Below are positions 1 through 12,300 of a DNA stretch of 64,000 nucleotides, one piece after another; position 1 is the stretch's first letter, and each line of letters opens with the position of its first letter. The notes under the pieces are model-generated. The model ran no database searches. It was not told where the DNA came from and worked only from the letters and a program-made list of their open reading frames with translations. Source of the stretch: Mermis nigrescens (Eukaryota > Nematoda > Enoplea > Mermithida > Mermithidae); assembly GCA_036768485.1 (NCBI GenBank), contig JAVLUZ010000734.1, positions 434,001-498,000 on the forward strand, in the 5' to 3' direction. Position numbers and translations under genes: made by a program.

Positions 1-320
1 GGAATTATCTCAGTCTGAATGGTTGACCAGAAATTATGGTACATTCGCAATAAACTAGCTGTACTCGTATATTTTTTCCATTCGACAGTTTAGGTCCGAC
101 TTGTGTAATCTGTACTAAGGGTTATAACGAATTAATAATTACTTAGTTTGAAATTCTTGTGTGGAATAGGCAGAAGGCAGACTTTTGCTTATATTATATT
201 TATATGGGAAACACAATAGTTGGATGAAGAGGACACAAAAGAAAAAGTTGAGAGTTAGAATTTATATATTTCAAATAAATTTAAATTCTTGTTAGAACTT
301 ATTTAGTGTCATAATCTTAC

Positions 321-356
321 CATCTTTGAATGCTGTCCATGAAAACCGGAAACCAG
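321..356 (-). CDS. Tentative CUB gene exon (AGFRFSW closing strand)
   Basis: The translation AGFRFSWTAFKDG is a typical last CUB strand (G-F-x-F). The acceptor could be at 356 or 368, both phase 1, and the donor GTAAGA (phase 1) implies further coding to the left, outside the window or in the first 320 bases. I see no convincing exon in 1-320. Confidence 0.5.
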
Positions 357-3300
357 CTAATCCCATAACTTGATAAGGCGATGTAATAAAGCTTAAATAT
401 AAAATATGATATTATAGCACAAAAGTAGTAGAGAATTTGATAAACTTTTATTCTGCCGCGCAAAGCACATTGAGCATATTTTTGTAGTTTATTATGTTAG
501 AATTACTTTTTAAATATTTTTACTTCTAATTTTTAAGAAATTATAAAAATCTTTTTCATGCTGATGAGAGAGCTCAAATACCTTCTCAAACATACAAACT
601 TAGGAAATTACTAAGAGATAAATACCATCAATGATTTTAAATAAAAACAAAATGCTCATTAAAACTATTTTCGGCAAAAAACAAGTTTTTCGATATTTTT
701 GAATTTTCCGACAAAATCTAGAGTTCCTACTTACTAAACAACTGGAACTACTACCGAGCGAAATAAATTTTCAATTTGTTAATACAGCAGCGAGCCATTC
801 CATTCCATGCTTTCACACCTCAGACACTTAGGGATTCGAAAATGTGAACCATTACTTGCCTGTACTGATCTTACCTTAAATATAAAATATTGTTTGTACT
901 GACGAATTGTCTGACACCCGGATTTTTTATAACGTCTCCACAAAGTTCCTTCCCCGTAACATCCGTGTCATCATATACCCTTACAACTGCTTGCTGACAT
1001 TGACCTTTGAGAAAAAGTTTAAAAATTAATTAATTGATAATTGATTAAAAAATTATTTAAAAAATTAATAAACAGATTCAAACCAAGATACACCTTTCAC
1101 TTTTACGAAATTAATCTCGGAAACTTGCAGCCAATCTAAAGACGTAGCATCAATTTTTTTTAAAAAGTGGACACCATTTGAATCATTAAACATGAATGGC
1201 AAAACGAAACGATGCTGGTAATTGTTGCTATGACAGATTTTATGTAATAAGAACTCAATTTTGATTAATTTCGTGTGAATACGTGTTCTTGGAATTACCC
1301 CAGAATGGCTACTGAGTGCTGGCTGACCATTAACCAGGAATAATAAGAAAATATGTTGTTTTAAGCACGTTTAGCGAGTTTAACTCAAATGCATCCTTTT
1401 CCGAATAGCTATTTTCGACTATATTTTATTTAATTAGATACATGATATTTTTCAGAAGTTTAACATTTCATGCTCTAGAAGAAAGAACGTCGCCAGAAAT
1501 GTCGGAAAATATCACTTTAGAAAAAAATTTTCGTCTGATTTCCCCCGAAATTTCCAGCCTATACACATGTATAGTCTAAAATGCATTTTTGTCTTGCTCC
1601 ATTTTCTAAGCATTCATCATAGGAAGCATGAAAAATTTTTGGAAGTAATTAGGTGAAAAGTGACCTCATGAAAACAAATTGACTATATTTGCCGTCGTCT
1701 CGCATCTTTCCTTCTATTTCGAAGGCTATGGGCTCTAAAAGCACGCGATAGCCCTCTGGAGCACGAATAATCCATAGTCGATCCAGACCGACCGGATATT
1801 TACCAAAATTAGGAGACGTGATGACCGCTGGCTGTGTACCTTCATCTACTCGTTCAACGCAAACTAAATTTTCGGGACCATGTGGACCAAATGGTCTACA
1901 CGGTGCATCTAAAAAATTTACATTAATGTGCCAGATATTTATTGTAGGACTAGAATAATAAATCTGAAAAAATAGATGAATTCACAGATGAGTGAATGAT
2001 TTTTCTAAATAAAATTTTCTTTTTGAAATAGATCAATAGTGTAAGAGCAGATTTACGGTCTTCTAAAATATGGAACACACCTGCAAATTCAGTCCCTCTA
2101 GGCTCCAAACATGGACGTGGGGTCTGGAGCTTTGGATACCCAAGAATCCGAAACACCCTTAGAATCTGACCCCAAAATTGAATTTTCGGTAATTTATTCG
2201 AATTTGACCCACTCCAGAATTTGGTTACTGCTTACGTTGACCCATATTAGACCGACCGAAAAAATGTCGCTAGACTCATCATATCGCTAGATCCGCTGAT
2301 AGAAATGACAAATACTTTAGGCGTACTGGACGGAATTTTTGGACAATTTTTGACACTATTAGGAGGATTTGGTATTCCGCTCTGCACCCCTGTTAGAAAA
2401 TCGTGGATCCGCCACTGGTACAATCCCACATTCGACTCGAAAAAGCAATGGCTTACTAGGGTCACGCAGAGGTAGAAACTTGTAAAACGCCTTGAAGCCA
2501 GTCTTAGTGCCTTTCGCGTCGGAATAAAAAATAACTCGAACCCAATTCGATTGCGAAATCGTCGGCCCAGGCACTGAATCTGACCAAACTGACGTATAAT
2601 TACCGTATAGTATAAAAGTATTATTATCCTTGTTGGCGTTGTACATTTCCAGACGATCGCCTCCGCTAAAAAATTGGACGAAAATGAACGCATAAAACAA
2701 GAATTTGCAAAAATAAGAAGTCACAAACTACCACATTTTCCTATTTTTAATAAAAGTAAAAAATTATTTAGCAACAATAGAGAAAAAATTAACATCTGAG
2801 TGAGTACCTTGATTTAGACAGTTTTGAATAATAATCCTTAAAAAATTTCTGGACACGGGGCCTTACCCACAGTTTTTCTCATGCCTTTGAAATTACCCCA
2901 AAGATTCGCTTCTGCTCACGAATATCGTTCTTTCCATGGAGAAGAATCATTTCTATATTAAAAAAGTTTCAACATATTTCGAAATTTCTCTGAATTATTT
3001 ATGAAAAATGCGCTTACGTTGTCAATCAACATTTCATAAAATCATGCTTAATGCAAATATAAATTAGTAATAAATTACTATTTCACTCATAAATACTCTA
3101 TAACAAAAATAAAAAGTATGCAATGATATTAGATTGCCAAGAAGACCAGTAACTTTGATTACTGAGTAGTGTAAAAAAATTTGCAAAGTAAGTATAGATG
3201 ATGGCTAAAAAGACGATAGATGCACAGCATGGTCGACCTGGGGAGTCAATCGTTTTGACGTCAAAAATTGAGCTTTCTTGGGTCAAAATGAGCTAAAATA

Positions 3301-6300
3301 ACTGGTCTAAACGCAAAAGTAGCATTAGAACTACATTATTATACAGTTTATGGTCAATTTGAAGAATTTTAAAGAAAATTTTTAATTTTCATTCGTTTTC
3401 GGCCATCATTTCGCCTCATTTACCCATTTACCCATTTTTTTTATTCTGGGAAGCTCTTTTAGACCTCCAAAGCCCTACGTGCATGTCTGGTCGTCATCGC
3501 TCCCTCTTTTTTGATGAACCCAGCAGCAATACTCTTGCGCGCGTCCTATGATAAAAACTGCTATATCGCGAATTCATTGCGTATTGGAATGGAAAATAAT
3601 GATAAATTTGATTGAGTAATAGTAAAGATATAAAGTTAAATAACACGTTTTTCCAGTAACTTACTATAAATCAGGCGAAATTTTTGGGTAGATTCATTAG
3701 GGAACACTTTGAAAAAATCGCAATATATTAGTTATTTACATATTATCGGCATCCGATGATGGCTCATACAAATCGAATCTTTCAAATTCAATCAGAATTC
3801 GTTGATTTCTTCCAGCTTTGATATCATAGATGCAGGTTGTATTCGCGAAGTAATCGTCCGGAAAACGCGGAGAATTGAATGTATTTTTATCACGACTTTC
3901 ATCCTGTTTCGTAAACTCAAAGTGACATAATTCGCCAGTTGTCGAAACTATTTTTGTCCCTGTTATGCCGAAATCTAGATAAACAAATCGTGCAGAACTC
4001 GTGCAAATAAATTAATGCTTGCTATTCTCAATTTTTTTATTAAGGCATTTTCGGATGTAAATACACTTGAATCTGTAAATTAAATGGATAGTAAATTCGG
4101 ACAATTTCGGAAAACATTTGAATGTGTTGTAAAATTCGGAAAAAATGCAAGTTTCTAAATTAAAATTTTATGCAAATTTGAGCAAATCTTAGCTTAGTTC
4201 TTGTAGATATCGCATTAGCAAAACGGAATTCATGAAACGCATACATATTTTAGAAATCTAAAGTATAGAGCCTGCGTAGACTGACGTAAAAAATCATGTA
4301 CTATAAAAATGTTCACGAAAAGACCAATAAACTAAAGATGTTTCTATTGGAATCAAAACATTGAAAATAAGTGAAAGATTCTGACATATCTTGGGTTAAT
4401 GATGGAAGATTCTCATGGTCTATACCCCGAATTCCTTGTTGATAAAATAACATATAAAAATATAAAAAATTAGCGCGTTCACTGTCCGTGCCTCTTAGGG
4501 CCAGCGCTACCGGGTGCCACTAACAAAAAATAAAAAACGAAATTTATCTTATGTTTTGTTTTCATACACGGTCGCGCATAGCAGAAAACAAGGATTATTT
4601 CGTTTTTCGTTTCGGTCGCGCGCTTTCTAAAACGAAAAGTCATACTGTAATTTCGTTTTTCGTTTCGGTCGCGCAATTCGAAAAACGAAAAACCATACTG
4701 TAGATTTTCGTTTTTCGTTTCGGTCGCGCGATTTCGAAAAACGAAAAATCAAGTGAAGGGGGTTAAGGGGCTCGGAAACGGGATACCCCATTATTCATAT
4801 GTGAATCTGACCCCGGTTCCGTCAGGGGTTTCTCCGCCCTGGGAGCGGTCCAAAGTGGCGGAACCGGGGTTGGTTCCCCAAGTAGGGCCCGTCAGGGTCA
4901 ACACCCCCAGCCCCATTTCTGCCAAACTTTCTCCAACTGAAGGGGAGTTTAGGGGCTCGGAAAAGGGGTACCCCATTATTCGTATGTGAAGATGACCCTG
5001 GTTCCGTCGGGGGTTTCTCCGCCCTGGGAGCGGTCCGAAGTGGCGGAACCGGGGTTGGTTCCCCAAGTAGGGCCCATCAGGGTCAACACCCCCAACCCCG
5101 TTTCTGCCAAATTTTCTCCAAATGAAGGGGGTTTAGGGGCTCGGAAACGGGGTACCCCATTATTCGTATGCGATGGTGACCCCGGTTCCGTCGGGGGTTT
5201 ATCCACCCTGGGGGCGGTCCAAAGTGGCGGAACTGGGGTTCCCCAAGTAGGGCCCATCAGGGTCAACGCTCCCGAACCCGTTTTCGCCAAAATTTCTCCA
5301 ACTGAAGGGGGTTTAGGGGCTCGGAAACGGGGTACCACATTATTCATATGTGAATCTGACCCCTGTTCCGTCGGGGGTTTATCCGCCCTGGGGGCGGTCC
5401 AAAGTGGCGGAACCGGGGTTCCCCAAGTAGGGCATATCAGGGTCAACGCCCCAACCCCGTTTCTGCCAAAATTCTCAACTGAGGGGGTTTAGGGGCTTGG
5501 AAACGGGGTACCCGATTATTCATATGTGAATCTGACCCCGGTTCCGTCAGGGGTTTCTCCGCCCTGGGAGCGGTCCGAAGTGGCGGAACCGGGGTTGGTT
5601 CCCCAAGTAGGGCCCATCATGGTCAACACCCCCAACCCCGTTTCTGCCAAATTTTCTCCAAATGAAGGGGGGTTTAGGGGCTCGGAAACGGGGTACCCCA
5701 TTATTCGTATGCGATGGTGACCCCGGTTCCGTCGGGGGTTTATCCACCCTGGGGGCGGTCCAAAGTGGCGGAACTGGGGTTCCCCAAATAGGGCCCATCA
5801 GGGTCAACGCCCCAACACTGTTTCCGCCAAATTTTCCACAACTGAAGGGGTCTTAGGGGCTTGGAAACGGGTACCGAATTATTCATATGTGAAGCTGACC
5901 CCAATTCCGTCGGGGGTTTCTCGGCCTTGGAAGCAGTCCAAAGTGGCGGAACCGGGGTTCCCCAAGTAGGGTCAATCAGGGTCAACATCCCCTTCAGTTG
6001 GAGAAATTTAGGCGAAAACGGGGATGAGGGTGTTGACCCTGTCGGGCCCTATTTGGGGAACCCCGGTTCCGCCACTATGGACTGCTCCCAGGGCGGAGAA
6101 ACCCCTGACGGAACCGGGGTCAGAATCACATATGAATAATGGGGTACCCCTTTTCCGAGCCCCTAAATCAACCTTCAGTTGGAGAAATTTTGGCGGAAAC
6201 GGGGTTGGGGCGTTGACCCTGATGGGCCCTACTTGGGGAACCCCGGTTCCGCCACTTTGGACTGCTCCCAGGGCGGAGAAACCCCTGGCGGAACCGGGGT

Positions 6301-9300
6301 CAGATTCACATATGAATAATGGGGTATCCCGTTTCCGAGCCCCTAAACCCCTTCAGTTGATTTTTTCGTTTTTCGAATCGCGCGACCGAAATAAAAAACG
6401 AAAATCTACAGTATGGTTTTTTGATTTTAAAAGCGCGCGACCGAAACAAAAAACGGAAATCTACAGTATGGTTTTTCGTTTTTCGAATCGCGCGACCGAA
6501 ACGAAAAACGATAATACAGTATGACTTTTCGTTTTAGAAAGCGCGCGTCACGAAAAACGAAATAATCCTTGTTTTCTGCTATGCGCGACCGTGTATGAAA
6601 ACAAAACATAAGATAAATTTCGTTTTTTATTTTTTGTTAGTGGCACCCGGTAGCGCTGGCCCTAAGGGGCACGGACAGTTCACAATTAGCAACTCAGGAC
6701 AACAGCAAAAAATGTCTCCTTTTTACTTGCCATTTCTAATTGCTTGATTTTCTACATAACTTTCATAAACTTTTCAGTCGCTTACTTGTCTTGAAGCTAA
6801 CTTCAGCTTCAAAACCGGGTCCTGATGTCTCATTACTGTGAAATACGACGATGAGACGAGATCCAGTCGATTCATATGGAACAAAGAGCTGCGGTTCTTT
6901 GGTGGGAGAACAGAATGCCTTAAAATCCTTCGAATCCACTGACGAATAATATAGAGTGACATTGGAATCAGTGCAGCTAAACGATGCGAGCAATTCTGGA
7001 TTAGAATACTTTCAACATTAAATGGGAAAGGTAAGTTTAGCACGAAAAAAACTTCTATTTACAGTTAGAACAATCACAATATATTGAATTCCAATCAATA
7101 CGAGATTCTAAATTTTTGCTTTATTTATAATAACTCCAATTCAAACTTAATATTAACTTATAGACGTTTGTTTGAGCATCGCTGATGAACTATTGCTAAA
7201 TATTAGTCCTTTTTTGTTACAAAAGGTAAGAAAGCAGACGGTACAAGAAGCAAATGAGTAGAAATTAAAATCAAAGTTTATGAAAGTTGATATCTCTCCT
7301 CATTATTTTACTATTCGGGCTAACTATTTTTTTGGTAGAATCGCGAATAATTCAAAATAGTGGCAATAACAAGATTCTGTAGAAACAATGAATTGCAACA
7401 AGCAAACAATAAATATAAATAAAGGATGCAGAATAATAATTGAATAAGTAAAAATTTGAGCAATTATACAGGGTGGATCATAAAAAAGCTATACTCCAAT
7501 GTTACGGCTCTGATGTAAACATAAAACGTGAAAAAAATAACCGCATCAAATGTCTACTTTCAATCTGTGAAATGAATTTTGGCCAGCTGCTGAAGGTTCG
7601 AATGCTACTGCGATTTGTTTACACCTTAACCTAATATGGTTTTAAAGTAGAGAGTATCATTGGTTCTTTCACAATTTGCTTCTTTTTTGATAATTTCCTT
7701 AAATTTTTACACCTTGTAGAGGTGCATTCGTACTCTAGTTACTTTAAAAATATTAAAGGTACGCTCTAACGCGCTATCTATGATGGACTTGTTAATTTTT
7801 TTGACTGCATATTTGGTGAAAAGGAGAATACCTATGAACTCAATAATGTGATACAATGCAGAAACTTTGTAGTTTAAATATATAAAAGTGAGGTGTAAAC
7901 AAATTGCCTTAGCACACAAACCGCTGACACTTAGTTAATTTTTTATTGCGTTTAAACAATGACATGTTTATCTATCTGATACAAGTGATTTTAATATTTT
8001 ATGTCCATAATTGCCCAAGTTATGATGTAACATCGCGTGTAGTCATTTTATGGGCCACCTTGTACATGTAGATGAGGAAAATTGTATAAAAATATGATTA
8101 TGATTATTTGATTTTTAGCCTATGTATTTACAATAGAACAACCTTTTCCCGAAATTCCAAAAGGTCTGTTATTTTCGTATTCTTGCCTAAATACGTAAAT
8201 AGCATTTCTAACTTCAATGTTTCTGAATCGACCCGAAATGACTTGAATCTTAGCGAAGCGTGTTCTAGTTTTTGATTTCCTCGCATGCCATCCAAAGTGA
8301 TTGTGCATTCTGTATTGATAGGATATGGATCTGGATAATTTGGGGAACGAATTTTGTGCTTCGATTCTCCTTTGCTTCGCACATGAATATCGCATTCAGT
8401 GCCTTTTGCGTGTTCAGCATTTAAGTCATCACCAATCATCTTGTCTGCATAACGTATAAAACAACCGCATTAATCTATTAGTAATATGACTTATGTCCAC
8501 ACATGGGCGTGGGGGGTTTGGGGGGTATGCACCCCCAGAAGTTTAAAACCCCCTCAGAAATCAAAATACCCCCCCAGAAAATTTTTTTTGCTTTTTTAGC
8601 AATTTTTTGATGCCATTGGATAGTGCTCGATGAGAAACGTCGAAACATGGTGTGTTTTTTTGCCATGCGACCACTTTTAAGACCATTTTTTGACCTTAAA
8701 AATTTTTCCTCCCCCAGAATTTTGGTGCTGCCCACCTATGCTTATGTCCATATTCGAGGGCAGATTTAGGGAGATGCAAGGGACGACCGCTACACATGGC
8801 GTGGGGGTCTGGAACCCAGTATCAGGCGGACCCCCACAAGAAATCGATCGACTCCTTGAATTAAATTTTTGATATCATTTCTAGTAATTCTGCCCCACCG
8901 GATCCCCACTGAATTTGGTTGCTACCCGGCCGCCCTTCTCCCCTATCGTCAAAAGACATTTGCAGTCACTAAATAATAAATGTGATTTTTTTGATAATTT
9001 TAGCCATCTTATTCCCGTATTTCACACCGGGGTAGTAATCATTAATGACATATACTGTTTATCTTAGCGTGTTATATAATTAAACTGCATTTTATTCAAC
9101 TCTAAGCTTTAGGCGGGTAGATAACAGAGAAAGGAGATTATGGTAATAGAATTTTTGTGAACTTCTTAATGCAATTTTTTGCATTATCTACAAAAGACTA
9201 TCAATTAGCCACAGATTGAGTAATCAATATAATTAATATTTTTTGTACTCTAATTAATTAGACTAGTAACCCTAAATAGGTACATGACAAATGTTTCGTG

Positions 9301-12300
9301 CATACTTTTTACCTATATTGACGAATGAATCGTTGAACGTGTACATTATTTCGAAGCCTCTATGCTCGGCATAAGGCGGGTCCGAACTTTTAAATTCTAA
9401 ATAGAGTTTGTTGGAGCGCGAATATAATTCTAAAGTTTGTTGAAGGCCACACAATTTTTGTATTATTGGTGCTTGGTCCGAGTCTCCGTCGAAGACGGTG
9501 AGAGTATCAAATGGGCAGCTTAAAAGACGTTCTTTTAGGGAAGTAATGGGACTGGGTATATATACCGACTGCTAGGGGGCGATGTACAATGTCCCTAAAA
9601 TTTTAAGTTTTGTCCTAAAATCTGATCAAAAAAAGGAACGAAGAAGTTTCTTGCCGCAACAAAATTTGAGATTTTCTAGCTAATGACTAAAAAAATTTAA
9701 AACCTACGATACGACCTTTATTTGACAGCGTATTCGGGGTTTCCATAATGAGAGCGGTACTTTGATCGTGTCTAAAGGTGTCAAAATGTCCCAATTATTC
9801 TATCCATTTGTAGAGCAGCGCTTTTCAGTATTTTACGTAGCTGACTAAAGAAGATAGTTTCTGACAGAATCCTCAAAATAAAATTCAAGATTTTTTTCAG
9901 ATTTCTTGTGGGAAAGGTATTTGTTGGGTCCAAGTGTTTGGCAACGTTCATCAGGGAAATTCAAAGTTAAGATTGATGGATGAAAACGTCACACGTCACA
10001 AAGAACACATTACGTCGCTGAATCATTCCCTAGCAGCCACTGTATAGCATCAAAAGCCTATTTCAAGAAACCTTGTGCAAAAAAATCAATTTGCAGCTTT
10101 CAAGGCAATGGCCTAAAAAGTAGTTTTTAGGCAGCCCATTCTAAGGCAATTATGTATAGTAAAACTTTATAAACCTATCGATTGTAATGCACAAAATCAA
10201 GATTCGTGCTCCAGTTATAAGAGTTTTCGTAATCTATTAACATTGCTTCAAAATTAGTACCCTTCCACAAGGTTTCATTAAATAGACTATAATTATTTCC
10301 TTATTATTAACGCACTATTGAAACGACAATAAATTGCAAATTCCGAAATTACTGTCAAAGTAAAGACAAAAAAGGACGACCAGGTTCGGCTGGAATTTTA
10401 TAAAATAATAAATACATAGTACGTCGGTACAATACAATTCAGTACGACCGTTAATCTACTTATTCATTGCACTCTTTTTGCATCAATACCGCAACATTAG
10501 CTCGAAATTTTCCAATTTGATTTGATAACGTAAGCGGAGAGGTTTCTGAAACAGACAGATTTAAGTAAACTTACTGCGGTCCCCCGAAATACAAATCGAA
10601 ATCCTTAAAGTACAGCTGTATCCTTTGACCCACTTCAGCAATGAGACTATATTTGCAAGCGATATTCTAAAAATTATGTTGCAAAACAGGTAAAATTATG
10701 AAGTATAAATTATCTAAAAAAATAGTAGGTACAGTGGGATATTTCCCGGGATAAGTCGGCGATATTATGCTGCCATGTTTTGCCGCACTGCTGAAAATTG
10801 TTGAATCGCACGTATCGGAATCTCCATACTGTGCTACAAATATAACATCGAAATTGAAAATCAATTGAGGAACATGGAATAAAAATTAATAATACAAATC
10901 AGGAAAATTATGGAAGAGAAGATTCTGGCAAAAAGCGAATATTAGAATAAAAAGTACCAAAATGATAGTGGAGTAACGTTTAAAAAAAGTTGCTAACTTC
11001 CAGAAATAAATTCGAATTTCCCTGCGAATCCTTTGGCGCCTTTTTCGCCTCTAACTCGAAATACTATGACAACAACGTTGTGCAATGAAACGCGCAATCC
11101 GGGTGAAACTGCGCCACAAAAACGACCACTTAGTTTTTCATTTGGAAAGTCGAAGTGCCCTTTGACCTCCGCATACAAATCAACATAATGCTCGCATCTA
11201 AAATGTACGTGTATAAGTTAAATATTTCCATCAAGTTCTATTATAAAGAACACAGAAGATAATTTTACACTCTGCCTCACTGATTTTTCACAAATATTAC
11301 TTTGTACGTCAGTCCGACTAAAATTATTTTCAAGAGAAAAATCGGATGTTCCGGCTTTGGGTAAGTATACACTTCAAATTTTATAGCTAGGATGTAAACT
11401 TTTAAATGAGAATCCTAAATAAAGCTGAATCTGAAGTGATTGGTATAATGATTTTTGCGAAAATTATATTCTTGTATACACTCACCATGCTCAATAATTC
11501 AAATAAGATGCATTTTCCGCTTTTGCGCAATATTCGTCAGAAGCAATAAAAATATTTGACACCAAGCTTAGGCAACAAAAATAATACTCTGTATAATTGC
11601 TACACATGAGACGAATGATCTGCAAGGCGCTTGTATTATGAAAGTGGGATGAGTATTATTTATGTTATTTCTCATTAGCTTCTTGATGTGGCAAATTAAT
11701 TTGTATCAGGCAATAAATACATTTCAAAAATCGATATCACTTAAAAGTTGTAATTTTTAACTTTAAAGAATTCCTCTACACGTGAACGTGCGGGCCACTG
11801 GGATCATTTCCTCTAAAATTTCTGTCTTTTATGGAAACAAACAATTTTTCGCAAGATGCACGATAAAAGAATACGTAGCGCAGCGACAACACTGACCTGT
11901 CGTTTTTTCAAGTTTTTGATTAAAATAATTTATATTAAGCAATTTTAATTCTGTTGGGCGAGTCAACTACAAACATCGGAAGGTAATGCAGGAATACGAT
12001 ACCTTATGACATACTTGCTATCCGAACTTTCAGCGGAAATGAAAACGTCGCGGTAGTGTCTGATTAAAAGAATAATTAAATTGGTTTTTCCAGGATATTA
12101 TAGTTCTATTTTTTATCAATTTCTCTTAATTTTCGAGACCATTTGCGTAAGATTTTGAATTTCGCCTCGAATTTTTCGAAAACAAGATCGCAGTTCAAGT
12201 CGCAATGAATAATGATCGTGATTTTTTATTACTTCGGAAGGCTAGTATCGAGGACAAAATCGTCAAAAGTGATCATAACTCTGAAATTTTGCTTTGCTAC

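Noticed and set aside
4753..6524. Long overlapping open frames on both strands with Pro/Gly/Thr-rich repeats
   Set aside because: They are the stop-poor 184-bp satellite read in several frames. Both strands are equally open, the units are not codon-conserved, and there is no start or splice context.
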